Shown in pieces: positions 47,330 through 58,400 of a stretch of DNA of 64,000 nt. The notes under the pieces were generated by a model. That model did not search any database, was not told where the DNA came from, and was given only the letters and a program-made list of their open reading frames with translations. Made by a program: the position numbers and the translations under genes. How positions within the stretch are numbered: position 1 is the stretch's first letter; every line of letters starts with the position of its first letter. Origin of the DNA: Massilioclostridium coli (GTDB lineage Bacteria; Bacillota; Clostridia; Oscillospirales; Ruminococcaceae). The stretch lies in assembly GCF_900095865.1 (NCBI RefSeq), contig NZ_FMIZ01000007.1, forward strand, positions 1 to 64,000. Direction: 5' to 3'.

Positions 47330-48136
47330 ATGAACCAACAACCAATAGGTGTTTTTGATTCAGGTCTTGGTGGCCTGACGGTAGTAAAAGAACTAATGAA
47401 AATACTGCCTCATGAAAATATTGTGTATTTTGGGGATACCGGTAGAGTACCTTATGGAACCCGTGGAAAGGAAACCATTATCGAATATGCCAAACAGGAT
47501 ATCCAGTTTTTGCAGCATCATCAGGTAAAAATGATTATTGCAGCCTGTGGTACGGTAAGTGCTGTACTGCCTAAGGAATATTCTTCCCATCTGCAGCAGC
47601 CTTATACAGGAGTTGTTATTCCTTCTGCCCAGGCAGCCTGTGCCAAAACAAAGACAGGGCATATCGGTGTTTTAGGGACTTCAGCCACAATTCGCAGCGG
47701 GGCATATGGAAAGGCGATCCGTACTATTTTGCCAAAAGCAGTGGTAACTGGTATTGCTTGCCCACTGTTTGTGCCACTTGTAGAAAATGGATATATCAAC
47801 CGTGATAATCAGGTAACCCGTATGGTAGCGGAAGATTATTTAAAGCCGATTATCGGGACGGATTTGGATACCTTGATTTTAGGGTGTACCCATTTTCCGA
47901 TTATCAAAGAAATTATTGGCGATATTTTAGGAAAAGGCGTTAAATTAATTGATTCAGGGTATGAAACAGCCAGGACAGCTGCCGCGATGTTGAGCCGGGA
48001 GAATATGCTGCTGAACTCAGAACAACCAGGAAACCGTTCTTTTTATGTCAGCGATAGCATAGAAACATTTACTGAAAATGCGACTATCTTTTTAAATGAA
48101 GAAATAACAGGTTCTGTGGAACATCATGTCTGGTAA
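47330..48136 (+). CDS. murI: glutamate racemase
   Basis: 268 residues. FDSGLGGLTVVKELMK near the N-terminus, then the two catalytic cysteines in IIAACGTVSAV (~residue 73) and LGCTHFPIIK (~residue 187). Provides D-glutamate for peptidoglycan. The first motif reads ACGTVS where most MurI proteins have ACNTAS. Follows ddl, so D-Glu and D-Ala-D-Ala supply are co-transcribed. Confidence 0.94.
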   Translation: MNQQPIGVFDSGLGGLTVVKELMKILPHENIVYFGDTGRVPYGTRGKETIIEYAKQDIQFLQHHQVKMIIAACGTVSAVLPKEYSSHLQQPYTGVVIPSAQAACAKTKTGHIGVLGTSATIRSGAYGKAIRTILPKAVVTGIACPLFVPLVENGYINRDNQVTRMVAEDYLKPIIGTDLDTLILGCTHFPIIKEIIGDILGKGVKLIDSGYETARTAAAMLSRENMLLNSEQPGNRSFYVSDSIETFTENATIFLNEEITGSVEHHVW

Positions 48137-48161
48137 CAAAAATAAAGGGAAATGATTTAAG

Positions 48162-48587
48162 ATGAAACAACCAGTACTGATTACAGTCAATAGCAGTTTC
48201 CATACCGATGAAGGAGATGATTCCTCCGAATTTTTTACCGAGGGGATTCTTGCATTAAAAAATGGAAAATACTATTTGATTTATGATACTGTTTATGATG
48301 ACGGCAACACCATAAAAACTACTTTAATTGCTCATCATACCAATAAAATTACATTAAAGAACAGTGGAGATACATCCTACTCCTTATCTTTGGAGGAGAA
48401 TGTTCGTTCTACCAATTTGGTTTCTTTTGGTGGGCTGGAAATGATGTTAGGGGTTCAGCCCAACCGAATTTGCTGTGAGCTTGCCGAGAATGGCCATGGC
48501 AGTATATTGATGAAATACTATATTTTGAACGAGGGGGAAATCCTATCTGAAAATACGATTCAGATTCAGGTGCGCCCAAAAAATTAG
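48162..48587 (+). CDS. DUF1934 calycin-like protein (YwiB family)
   Basis: 141 residues with the beta-barrel pattern of DUF1934 (FFTEGILALKNGKYYLIYDT, LSFGGLEMM-like VSFGGLEMMLGVQPNRI, GSILMKYYIL). Function unknown. It is the same neighbour of argS as ywiB in B. subtilis, 21 bases upstream, so co-transcription is likely. Confidence 0.8.
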   Translation: MKQPVLITVNSSFHTDEGDDSSEFFTEGILALKNGKYYLIYDTVYDDGNTIKTTLIAHHTNKITLKNSGDTSYSLSLEENVRSTNLVSFGGLEMMLGVQPNRICCELAENGHGSILMKYYILNEGEILSENTIQIQVRPKN

Positions 48588-48608
48588 GACAGTAAAACGG
48601 AGGTAACT

Positions 48609-50303
48609 ATGTCAAATCCAATGAAATCTGCAAGCGATAGTTTGCATGAAGTGCTTTTAAAAGCGATAGGACAGGCAGTGGCAGAGGGAGAACTGCCTGC
48701 GGAGCCAATCCCAGCATTCCAGATTGAAATTCCGGGGGATACCTCACATGGTGATTTTGCCACCAATGTAGCAATGGTATCCGCTCGTAGTTTTAAGATG
48801 GCGCCACGAAAAATTGCGGAGATTATTTGTGGACAGATTGATTTAACTGGAACCTGTTTTGAACGGTTTGAAATAGCGGGTCCTGGTTTTATTAACTTTT
48901 TCTTAAACCAGAATTGGTTTGGAACTGTAGTACAATCCATTTTAGAAGAAAAAGAACACTATGGAAAAAGTGATTTTGGAAACCATAAAAAGGTGATGGT
49001 GGAATTTGTTTCTGCCAATCCAACAGGGCCAATGCACATTGGGAACGCTCGTGGTGGCGCAATTGGGGATTGTCTAGCAGCTGTACTGGATTGGGCTGGC
49101 TATGATGTCACAAAAGAATTCTATATCAACGATGCAGGAAACCAGATTGAAAAATTTGGGATGTCATTAAGTGTCCGCTACCAGCAGATTTATAAAGGGG
49201 AAGATGCTGTAGAACTTCCAGAAAACGCTTATCATGGCGTTGACATCATCGAACATGCAAAGAATTTTGCTGGCATATATGGCAATAAATTCATGGATGT
49301 AGATGAGGAAACCCGTAAGAAAGCATTGGTAGATTATGCGCTACCTCTTAATATTGCGAACCTGAAAACAGATTTAGGAAAATACCGGATCGAATATGAT
49401 GTTTGGTTTAAAGAAAGCAGTTTATATGCAGACGGCTTAGTAGATAAAGTTATTACTATTTTAAAAGATAATGGTTTAACCTATGAAAAAGATGGGGCTT
49501 TGTGGTACAAGGCAACTGAATTTGGTGCAGAAAAAGATGATGTGCTGGTTCGTGCCAATGGGATCCCGACTTATTTTGCCGCTGATATTGCTTACCATTA
49601 TAATAAATTTGCGATCCGCCATTTTGATAAAGTTATCAATATTTGGGGGGCTGATCATCACGGACACGTAGCCCGGTTGAAAGGTGCAATGAATGCTGTT
49701 GGTCTGGATGGAAATAAGCTAGATGTTGTGTTGATGCAGATGGTACGTTTGATGCGGGATGGAGAACCGGTTAAGGTCAGCAAACGTACTGGAAAATCCA
49801 TTACTTTAGTGAACCTGTTGGATGAAATTCCAATTGACGCAGCTCGTTTCTTCTTTAATTTGAGAGAGAGCAACTCCCACTTGGACTTTGACTTGGATTT
49901 GGCTGTGGCACAAAATTCCAGTAACCCAGTTTATTATGTACAGTATGCCCATGCAAGAATCTGTTCGATTTTAGCAAATTTAAAAGAGGATGGATTTGTA
50001 CCAACTTCAAATACAGAGGGTTATAGCCTTTTGGTCGCTCCAGAAGAAATTGAATTGATCCGCCATCTGGCAAAACTGCCAGGAGATATTGTGGAAGCTG
50101 CAAAAGCATATGATCCAGCCCGTATTACCCGGTATGTATTGGATCTGGCTACTTTATTCCATAAATTCTATAACGCATGCAAGGTAAGGGGAAATGAAAA
50201 CCCTGATTTAACCCAGGCGAGGTTAAATTTGTGTGCTGCGGTAAATATTGTATTGGAAAATGTATTGACAATGTTAAAGATTGATGCTCCAGAGAGCATG
50301 TAA
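48609..50303 (+). CDS. argS: arginine--tRNA ligase
   Basis: 564 residues. Class I synthetase: N-terminal Add-1 domain (~1-100), HIGH-like motif GPMHIGNARGG (~residues 138-148), catalytic VSKRTGKSITL region (KMSKS counterpart) and a C-terminal DALR anticodon-binding domain (~450-564). CGGAGG precedes ATG 48609. Confidence 0.97.
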   Translation: MSNPMKSASDSLHEVLLKAIGQAVAEGELPAEPIPAFQIEIPGDTSHGDFATNVAMVSARSFKMAPRKIAEIICGQIDLTGTCFERFEIAGPGFINFFLNQNWFGTVVQSILEEKEHYGKSDFGNHKKVMVEFVSANPTGPMHIGNARGGAIGDCLAAVLDWAGYDVTKEFYINDAGNQIEKFGMSLSVRYQQIYKGEDAVELPENAYHGVDIIEHAKNFAGIYGNKFMDVDEETRKKALVDYALPLNIANLKTDLGKYRIEYDVWFKESSLYADGLVDKVITILKDNGLTYEKDGALWYKATEFGAEKDDVLVRANGIPTYFAADIAYHYNKFAIRHFDKVINIWGADHHGHVARLKGAMNAVGLDGNKLDVVLMQMVRLMRDGEPVKVSKRTGKSITLVNLLDEIPIDAARFFFNLRESNSHLDFDLDLAVAQNSSNPVYYVQYAHARICSILANLKEDGFVPTSNTEGYSLLVAPEEIELIRHLAKLPGDIVEAAKAYDPARITRYVLDLATLFHKFYNACKVRGNENPDLTQARLNLCAAVNIVLENVLTMLKIDAPESM

Positions 50304-50310
50304 TTTATTA

Positions 50311-50356
50311 ACGCTTTACGATGGATATTTTATTAGCCATCGTAAAGCGTTTTTTA
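50311..50356 (+). terminator. terminator of the ddl-murI-argS unit
   Basis: ACGCTTTACGATGG (50311-50324) / CCATCGTAAAGCGT (50337-50350), 12-nt loop, T6 tract. Confidence 0.9.
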
Positions 50357-50486
50357 TTTTTAATAAGTATCCATAAAAAAGTTGCAATTTACAAACATTT
50401 AACCTGAATAAGGTAGAGCGTGGCAGAAAAAGTGTTATGATAAAACTAACGATGTATAATTATAGTACAATGGAGGAAACTTTACT

Positions 50487-51404
50487 ATGTACGGAACAAT
50501 TGATATCGGTTCCAATACCATCCGGATGGTCTTATATTCGATTAAAAATAATCAGCTTTATCCTATGATTAACAAAAAATACACAGCAGGACTAGCTGGA
50601 TATATTGATGATAATTCCAATATGAACGAAGAGGGCATTACAAAACTGCTTCGGATTTTAGGAGAATTAAAAGAAATCCTTTCCCAAATTGAAATAGAAG
50701 AAATTTTCCCATTTGCAACAGCGTCTTTACGTGGACGCAACAACGTAAATGAAATCCTTTGTAAGATAAAAGAACAGAGCGGGTTTGATGTCCGTATTTT
50801 AACAGGGGAAGAAGAAGCGATTTTTGATTATAATAGTATTTTACATAGTGGCATTAAAGAGGAAGGGCTTTTAGTTGATGTTGGAGGTGGAAGTACAGAA
50901 TTGACATTTTTTCAAAACAAACAGGTGGTTTCGGCGCAATCTCTGCCAATTGGTTCGTTAAGCCTGTACAGCCGTTTTGTAGAGCAGGTTCTTCCAACAG
51001 AAAAGGAAATGAAACAGATAAGGAAAGAAGTAAAAAAACAACTAAAAACATTAGAAAACCCACAGGGCAATATCGAAAGTCCTACTATATACAGTGTAGG
51101 TGGCACTGCTCGTGCTGCGTTAAAATTAATTCGCAGAACAGAAAATAATCAGATAAAAACAATGGAATACTCCAAAAAAGAGCTACGGCATGTACTTTCC
51201 AATTTGTTGGATAATCCATCTTATATGGTAAAAAATATTCTTGCTGTTGCCCCAGAACGAATCCATACTTTAATTCCAGGAATTGTTATTTTTGATACAA
51301 TCGCAAAATACTATGGCAGCACACAATTTGTTACCAGCAAATGCGGTGTTCGGGAGGGCTATATGCTTTCTATGTTAAAAGAAAGGGGTATTTTAGTTGG
51401 GTAA
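50487..51404 (+). CDS. ppx: Ppx/GppA family exopolyphosphatase
   Basis: 305 residues of the ASKHA fold: IDIGSNTIRMVLYSI at the N-terminus, ILTGEEEAIFDYNSI and LLVDVGGGSTELTFF. Only the two-domain phosphatase core is present, without the C-terminal HD domain of larger Ppx proteins. GGAGGAAAC before ATG 50487. Removes terminal phosphate from polyphosphate or the guanosine pentaphosphate alarmone. It overlaps ppk by 8 bases. Confidence 0.88.
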   Translation: MYGTIDIGSNTIRMVLYSIKNNQLYPMINKKYTAGLAGYIDDNSNMNEEGITKLLRILGELKEILSQIEIEEIFPFATASLRGRNNVNEILCKIKEQSGFDVRILTGEEEAIFDYNSILHSGIKEEGLLVDVGGGSTELTFFQNKQVVSAQSLPIGSLSLYSRFVEQVLPTEKEMKQIRKEVKKQLKTLENPQGNIESPTIYSVGGTARAALKLIRRTENNQIKTMEYSKKELRHVLSNLLDNPSYMVKNILAVAPERIHTLIPGIVIFDTIAKYYGSTQFVTSKCGVREGYMLSMLKERGILVG

Positions 51405-53523
51405 ATTATATGAAAGAGGGTTTACTCAAAATAGGGAACTTTCCTGGTTAAAGTTTAATGACAGGGTATTAAGCGAAGCAATGGATGAAACAGTCCCAAT
51501 TTTGGAACGTCTAAAGTTTATCTCTATTTTTACCAGTAATTTAGATGAGTTTTTTATGATCCGTGTTGGTAGTTTGTTTGATTTGGCAAATCTAGAAAAG
51601 AAAAATATAGACAATAAATCCGGTTTAACGCCAAAAGAACAATTGAGCAGGATTTTTGAAGATGTGAAGCCACTCTACCAAAAACGGGAACAACTTTTTT
51701 ATGAAGTAGAAAGCCAACTCCGTCTACATGGGGTTTTTTACTTGAAATATAAAGAATTGGAAGAAAACGAAAAGAAACAGATAAAACAATCCTTTAAACT
51801 ATCCATTGCCCCTATCCTTTCCCCTCAAATCATTGATACCCACCATCCATTTCCTCATTTAGCAAATAATATTATCTATATCGGTGTAATGCTCAGACAC
51901 AAGAAAAAAGAAGTGTTTGGAGTGATTCCTGTTCCCAGCATTTTACCAGATATTTTTTACCTGCCTGGCAGTGACACCAGATATATTGGGGTAGAAAATA
52001 TAATATTAGAATTTGCCGATAAAATTTTTGAGCCATATATCGTAGTAGAAAAGACTGTATTTTGTGTTACCCGGAACGCGGATGTCAATCCAGATGATGA
52101 AGTGTTCGCAGATGAACCAGATTTCCGAAAAAGAATGCAAAAAGTATTAGGGCAGCGTAGAAGGTTGGCGCCTGTAAGGCTGGAACTATCCAATTTTGAG
52201 AGCGAAAAAATTTCTGCCTATTTGATGGAAAAACTCAAAATCAACGAAAAACAAATTTATACTACAACATCTCCATTAAAAATGGCTTATGTATATGAGT
52301 TAATTTCAAAATTACCAGAATCAAAAAGAAAGCCTCTTGTTTATCAAGAGTTTACGCCTGTGTGGCCAGGCAATATCAAACAGACAGAAAGTATGATTCA
52401 GCAAGTAGAAAAGTCAGATTTGTTATTGTCTTATCCATACGAAAGCATGGAACCATTTTTAAAACTATTAAAAGAAGCGGCAAATGACCCTTCTGTAATA
52501 TCCATTAAAATTACAATATATCGTTTGGCAAGCAAAGCTAAATTGGTGGAGTATCTTTGTGCGGCAGCGGAGAATGGTAAAAGTGTTACTGTTTTAATCG
52601 AATTGCGAGCAAGGTTTGATGAACAGAATAATATTGACTGGTCGGAACGTTTAGAGGATGCAGGTTGTAATATTATTTATGGGTTTGATTTTTATAAAGT
52701 CCACTCTAAAATATGCCTGATTACAAAGAAAGGACGGAATGGAATCCGGTATCTTACACAGGTGGGTACTGGAAACTACAATGAAAAAACAGCCAAATTA
52801 TATACTGACCTTTCCCTTTTAACTTATAATCAAAAGATAGGAGAGGATGCAGCGGAGTTTTTTAAAAATATGTCAATTGCTAATTTGCAGGGTGAGTACC
52901 ATGATCTGTTAGTTGCGCCAGTTTCTTTGAAGTCCACAGTGCTTCAGCTTATAGATCAGGAAATTTCCAAAGGGCAGAATGGTAGAATTTTTATTAAAAT
53001 CAATTCCTTGACAGATGCCCAAATCATTGAAAAATTGGCGGAAGCTTCTTGTGCTGGGGTGCAGGTTAAAATGATAATACGTGGCATTTGTTGTATTATT
53101 CCCGGAATACCAGGAAAAACAGAAAATATCCAGGTTTGCAGCATTGTCGGAAGATATCTGGAACATGCCAGGATTTATTGTTTTGGATACGGTACACAAG
53201 AACAAATGTATATTTCCTCTGCGGATTTTATGACAAGGAATACCGAAAGAAGGGTAGAGGTTGCTTGTCCGATCTATGATGAAAAGGTGAGGGCAAAAAT
53301 CCATGAAATCATAGAGGCGCAAGAGTATGATAACCAGAAAGCACGTGTATTAATGGCGGATGGAAATTACGTAAAAAAATCAACAATGCAAGAAATGGTG
53401 GATAGCCAACAATTATTGATGGATTATGCAATACAGAATGTGTCGGTTCCAATCACCCAAGAAACTAAAAAACGCCGATTTATCTTTGGTCAATTGCTGC
53501 ATAAATGGAGAAAAAATAGGTAA
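51397..53523 (+). CDS. ppk1: polyphosphate kinase 1
   Basis: 708 residues starting at TTG 51397, 8 bases after AAAGGGG, within the end of ppx. N-terminal NRELSWLKFNDRVL, the YGFDFYKVHSKICLI motif with the phosphorylated His, GTGNYNEKTAKLYTDLSL, and the second His region YLEHARIYCFG then NTERRVEVACPI. PPK1 builds and breaks polyphosphate chains. Paired with ppx it sets polyphosphate levels, so synthesis and degradation are translated from one mRNA. Confidence 0.96.
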   Translation: MGKLYERGFTQNRELSWLKFNDRVLSEAMDETVPILERLKFISIFTSNLDEFFMIRVGSLFDLANLEKKNIDNKSGLTPKEQLSRIFEDVKPLYQKREQLFYEVESQLRLHGVFYLKYKELEENEKKQIKQSFKLSIAPILSPQIIDTHHPFPHLANNIIYIGVMLRHKKKEVFGVIPVPSILPDIFYLPGSDTRYIGVENIILEFADKIFEPYIVVEKTVFCVTRNADVNPDDEVFADEPDFRKRMQKVLGQRRRLAPVRLELSNFESEKISAYLMEKLKINEKQIYTTTSPLKMAYVYELISKLPESKRKPLVYQEFTPVWPGNIKQTESMIQQVEKSDLLLSYPYESMEPFLKLLKEAANDPSVISIKITIYRLASKAKLVEYLCAAAENGKSVTVLIELRARFDEQNNIDWSERLEDAGCNIIYGFDFYKVHSKICLITKKGRNGIRYLTQVGTGNYNEKTAKLYTDLSLLTYNQKIGEDAAEFFKNMSIANLQGEYHDLLVAPVSLKSTVLQLIDQEISKGQNGRIFIKINSLTDAQIIEKLAEASCAGVQVKMIIRGICCIIPGIPGKTENIQVCSIVGRYLEHARIYCFGYGTQEQMYISSADFMTRNTERRVEVACPIYDEKVRAKIHEIIEAQEYDNQKARVLMADGNYVKKSTMQEMVDSQQLLMDYAIQNVSVPITQETKKRRFIFGQLLHKWRKNR

Positions 53524-53558
53524 AAAGAAGCTGGAGAGATTTTTCCGGCTTCTTTTTT
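53523..53558 (+). terminator. terminator of ppx-ppk
   Basis: AAGAAGCTGG / CCGGCTTCTT stem (one G-U pair), 10-nt loop, T6 tract. Confidence 0.85.
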
Positions 53559-54060
53559 ATACAAAATTTTTATTTATCAAAAATTAACATGAAACTTTGA
53601 TATGTTTTATAGACGTTTATTTTACTGCTATTAAGTAGTCAAATTTTGGTTAGAAGGATTTCTGAAAAGGAGTGAATCAAAAAATATGAGTATGATAAAA
53701 AATAGATGTTATAAAATTCGATGGATGGTTAGCAGATGTAATAAATAAAAGATAAAGCCTGCTATATACCTTATTATCTTATCAAAAAGTATCAGCTGTA
53801 TTTGGTATCCATACAAAATTTAGATAAAATTATTTTTCAGGGATATATATTGTTCCGAAACAGCATTCGAAAATAGAGATTTCTTTTATTGGAAAAAGAG
53901 GAAACTCTGTGTTTTCTCTATATTGTACATACTATATTTGAGATTCTAAATAGGGGAACTCTCTTTTTAATAAACCACTGATGAACTAAATGAACAGCAT
54001 TTGCCTTGGAAAGGAATATTTTTCAGAGGATTTATCTCTAAAGCGGGGTTATCGGTGAAA
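53559..54060. other. intergenic, no gene
   Basis: About 500 bases of AT-rich DNA with no open frame that has both a ribosome site and length, no repeat and no recognisable RNA. A 20-codon frame at 53686 is too short and poorly spaced from AGGAG to support. Confidence 0.6.
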
Positions 54061-54063
54061 TAG

Positions 54064-54103
54064 AAAAAACCAGGAAGTATCTTTATAAAAATACTTCCTG
54101 GTT
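54064..54103 (-). terminator. terminator of the CBS/CorC protein gene
   Basis: AACCAGGAAGTAT (54068-54080) / ATACTTCCTGGTT (54091-54103), 10-nt loop, T6 tract on the minus strand. Confidence 0.85.
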
Positions 54104-54112
54104 GATAGGCGA

Positions 54113-54994
54113 TTATAATGAATTATTGTTTTCGGAAGATGTGGATAATTTTACTGCACGCACTTTGGCAATATGTCGTTCTTCCACCACTAGTACTGTA
54201 AATTCCACCTGTTCTATCTGTAAAACAGGATGCTCCCCTTCATTCGGGATACGTCCCAACTGGTCTACAATAAAGCCACCCAATGTATCGTAATCCGGAT
54301 TTTCCTCCACATGAAGGCCTAACACTTCTGCCACATCATCCAGGTCAGCGGAGCCTTCAATGATATAGGTGGTTTCGTTTACTTTTTTGATTTCCTCTTC
54401 TTCGTCATCATATTCGTCCTGAATATCGCCGAAAATAGATTCTACCAAATCTTCCATGGTTACAATACCGGCAGTACCGCCATACTCATCTACCACAACG
54501 GCAAGGTGTTGCTTTTTCTGGGTAAATTGGGTAAATAAATCCCGGCATTTTGCCGTTTCCGGTACATAGAGCACTTCCCGGATAAACTGCTTAATGGTGT
54601 ACTGTTCAATATCTTCACAGCCAACCAGCGCCAACAGGTCTTTTACATAAATAATACCAACGATGTTGTCAATATCATTTTTATAAATTGGGATACGGGA
54701 AAAACCGTCGTTTAAAGCGTGGAACACCACATCGTGGATACTATCGTTTTCTTCCAGTGCTATCAGATCTACACGATGGGTCATGACATCTTCTACTGTA
54801 GTATCACCAAACTCCAATACGTTGTTAATCATTTCTTTTTGGCTTTTTTCAATGACCCCTTCCTCCTGGCCAGCATCCACCATCATTAGAATTTCTTCTT
54901 CTGTTACATTTTCATACTGGGATTTGGAACCACCAAATAGTTTGGAAAAAAAAGAATTGCCACTTGATTTTGTCGAGCGCCCGTCTGCGTCCAT
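54113..54994 (-). CDS. CBS-pair and CorC_HlyC domain protein (TlyC/hemolysin-like)
   Basis: 293 residues. Two CBS motifs (~85-200; VEDVMTHRVDLIALEENDSIHDVV ... VVVDEYGGTAGIVTMEDLVESIFGDIQDE in part) followed by a CorC_HlyC domain (~215-285; YIIEGSADLDDVAEVLG, YDTLGGFIVDQLGRIP, VLVVEERHIAKVRAV). No DUF21 membrane domain is present, so this resembles soluble CorC rather than the membrane hemolysin-family proteins. Likely linked to divalent metal (Mg/Co) efflux or sensing of adenosyl ligands, which is family knowledge only. Monocistronic, with its own promoter at 55056-55084. Confidence 0.85.
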   Translation of the reverse strand: MDADGRSTKSSGNSFFSKLFGGSKSQYENVTEEEILMMVDAGQEEGVIEKSQKEMINNVLEFGDTTVEDVMTHRVDLIALEENDSIHDVVFHALNDGFSRIPIYKNDIDNIVGIIYVKDLLALVGCEDIEQYTIKQFIREVLYVPETAKCRDLFTQFTQKKQHLAVVVDEYGGTAGIVTMEDLVESIFGDIQDEYDDEEEEIKKVNETTYIIEGSADLDDVAEVLGLHVEENPDYDTLGGFIVDQLGRIPNEGEHPVLQIEQVEFTVLVVEERHIAKVRAVKLSTSSENNNSL

Positions 54995-55055
54995 AGTATT
55001 TCCTTAACTCCTTTATTGCTAAAATTGCTATTTTTAATCCATTTATTTGTTTATT

Positions 55056-55084
55056 ATCATACCCTATTTTAGTGGAAAAGTCAA
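55056..55084 (-). promoter_or_regulatory. promoter of the CBS/CorC protein gene
   Basis: Minus strand: TTGACT (55084-55079), 17-bp spacer, TATGAT (55061-55056). The rest of 55085-55354 shows no feature. Confidence 0.7.
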
Positions 55085-55354
55085 TTTGTTTTAGTTAAAC
55101 TTGTATGAAATGATTGTTTAAAAATCAACTTGTTCTTAATAGATTGTAATAAAAGTTGATTCATTAAGTTGTATTATAATTTTTATCCTTATATTTCAAT
55201 TTCATGAGATACAATATAGTATTGTAAAAGAATACTTTCTAGTAAGAAGGATAATTTTACATGAAATAACTGTTTTTTCAAAAGGTTTTTTGTATTTTGC
55301 GATAATTCGCTAAAAAAAAACGGAGAATTCCATAATAATATTTGATTATTGCTA

Positions 55355-55383
55355 TTTACAGCAGGTGTGATTAGTGATAAAAT
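55355..55383 (+). promoter_or_regulatory. promoter of the PFOR gene
   Basis: TTTACA (55355-55360), 17-bp spacer, TAAAAT (55378-55383). A GTATTC ... GGATAC inverted repeat (about 55396-55414) follows in the leader. Confidence 0.65.
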
Positions 55384-55445
55384 ACTAACGTACGGGTATT
55401 CTGACCAAGGATACTATAAAAAGGCTAATTTTAGGAGGATACAAC

Positions 55446-58400
55446 ATGGCTAGAAAAATGAAAACCATGGATGGTAACAATGCTGCTGCACACGTTTCCT
55501 ACGCGTATACAGATGTAGCTGCTATCTATCCAATTACCCCTTCTTCCACAATGGCTGAAGTAGCTGATAAATGGGCTACTGAAGGAAGAAAAAATGTTTT
55601 TGGACAAACAGTAAAAATTACTGAAATGCAATCTGAAGCAGGTGCTGCTGGTGCAGTACATGGTTCTTTGGCTGCTGGTGCTTTAACTACTACTTTCACT
55701 GCTTCCCAAGGCTTGCTGCTGATGATTCCAAATATGTATAAAATGGCTGGTGAAAAATTGCCAGGCGTAATCAACGTTTCCGCACGTTGTATTTCTACTC
55801 ACGCTCTGTCCATCTTCGGCGACCACTCTGACGTATATGCTTGCCGTCAAACTGGTTATGCTATGTTGGCAGAAGGTTCTGTACAGGAAGTTATGGACTT
55901 AACCCCTGTTGCCCATCTGGCTGCTTTAGAAGGTAAAGTTCCTTTTGTAAACTTCTTTGATGGTTTTAGAACCTCTCATGAACTTCAGAAAATCGAAATG
56001 TGGGACTATGAAGACCTGAAAGACATGCTGGATATGGATTTGGTTGACGAATTCCGTCGTAACGCTTTAAATCCAAACCACCCTGTATTAAAAGGTTCTG
56101 CTCAAAACTCCGACGTTTACTTCCAGAACTTTGAAGCTGGCAACACCTATTATGACGCTCTGCCAGATATCGTTGTAAAATACATGAACAAAGTAAACGA
56201 AAAAATCGGTACAGACTACAAACCATTCAACTATTATGGTGCTCCAGATGCAGAACACGTTATTGTTGCTATGGGTTCTGTTTGTGATACAATCGAAGAA
56301 ACCATCAATGTATTAAATGCTGCTGGCAACAAATACGGTGTAGTAAAAGTTCACCTGTACCGTCCATTCAGCACCAAATACTTGTTAGATGTTATTCCAG
56401 AAACTGTAAAACAGATTTCTGTATTAGACCGTACAAAAGAACCAGGTTCTATTGGTGAACCATTGTACCTGGATGTAGTTGCTGCTCTGAAAGGCACAAA
56501 ATTTGAAAACGTTACTGTATTTGGCGGTCGTTATGGTTTGGCTTCCAAAGATACAACACCAGCACAAATCAAAGCTGTATACGAAAATACCGAAAAACCA
56601 CGTTTCACAATCGGTATCAACGACGATGTAACTTACTTGTCCCTGCCAGTAGGCGATCCTCTGGATACTTCCGCTGAAGGTACACATAGCTGTAAATTCT
56701 GGGGCTTGGGTGCTGACGGTACAGTTGGTGCAAACAAAAACTCCATCAAAATTATCGGTGACCACACTGATATGTATGCTCAGGCTTACTTTGCATATGA
56801 CTCCAAAAAATCCGGTGGTGTTACTGTTTCCCACCTGCGTTTTGGTAAACAGCCAATCAAATCCACTTATTTGATTTCTCAGGCTGACTTTGTTGCATGC
56901 CATAACCCATCCTACATGAACAAATATGAAATCGTTCAGGATGTTAAACCAGGCGGTACTTTCCTGTTGAACTGTAGCTGGGATATGGAAGGTTTGGAAA
57001 AACACCTGCCAGGTCAAGTAAAAGCATATATTGCGAAAAACAACATCAAATTCTATACCATCGACGGTGTAGCAATTGGTAAAGAAATTGGCTTAGGCGG
57101 ACGTATCAATACCGTTCTCCAGTCCGCATTCTTCAAACTGGCTAACATCATTCCAGAAGAAGATGCTATTAAATATATGAAAGACGCTGCTACCGCTTCT
57201 TACGGCAAAAAAGGTGAAAAAATCGTTAAGATGAACCACGACGCGATTGACAAAGGCGCTACCGCTGTAAAAGAAGTAAAAGTACCAGCTGAATGGGCAA
57301 ATGCTGAAAGTGAAGTATTGACCCATACTGTAGAAGGTGAAAACAAAAACCTGGTTGATTTCGTAAACAACATCCTGGAACCAGTAAATGGTCAGATTGG
57401 TGACAAACTGCCAGTATCTGCGTTTAAAGGCCGTGAAGATGGTACAGTTCCACAGGGTTCTGCTGCTTACGAAAAACGTGGTGTAGCGGTTGACGTTCCT
57501 GTTTGGAATCCAGATAACTGTATCCAATGTAACTTCTGTTCTTATGTATGTCCACACGCTGTTATCCGTCCTGTTGCTATGACAGAAGAAGAAGCTGCTA
57601 ACGCTCCAGAAGGAACAAAAGTAGTGGATATGAAAGGTATGCCTGGCTATAAATTTGCTATGACTGTATCTGTATTAGACTGTACAGGTTGTGGTTCTTG
57701 CGCAAACGTATGTCCTGGCTTCAAAGGCGAAAAAGCTCTGACAATGTCCGGTCTGGAAAGCCAGCTGGCTCAACAGAACACCTTTGCTTATGGCCAAGAA
57801 CTGCCAGCAAAACAAGAAGTTGTGGATAAATTTAAAGAAACAACTGTAAAAGGCAGCCAGTTCAAACAGCCTCTGCTGGAATTCTCCGGTGCTTGTGCTG
57901 GTTGTGGTGAAACACCATATGCGAAAGCGGTTACTCAGCTGTTTGGTGACAGAATGTACATCGCAAACGCTACTGGATGTTCTTCCATCTGGGGTGGTTC
58001 TTACCCAGCAACTCCTTATACTACAAATAAAGAAGGCAAAGGTCCTGCTTGGGCAAACTCCTTGTTTGAAGATAACGCTGAATTTGGTTTTGGTATGCAC
58101 CTGGCTCAAAAAGCTTTGAGAAACCGTTTGATCGAAAAAGTAGAAGCTTTGGCTGAAACTGCTGACGGTGATGTAAAAGCTGCTTGTGAAGCTTATTTAG
58201 CAACCAAAAACAACTCCAAAGATAACGCTGCTGCAACAGACGCATTGGTAGCTGCTTTGGAAAAAGCAAATGTTGGCGAAGATATCCTGAAAGACAAAGA
58301 TTACTTGGGCAAAAAATCCATGTGGATCTTTGGTGGTGACGGCTGGGCTTACGATATTGGCTTCGGCGGTGTTGACCACGTTCTGGCTTCTGGTGAAGAT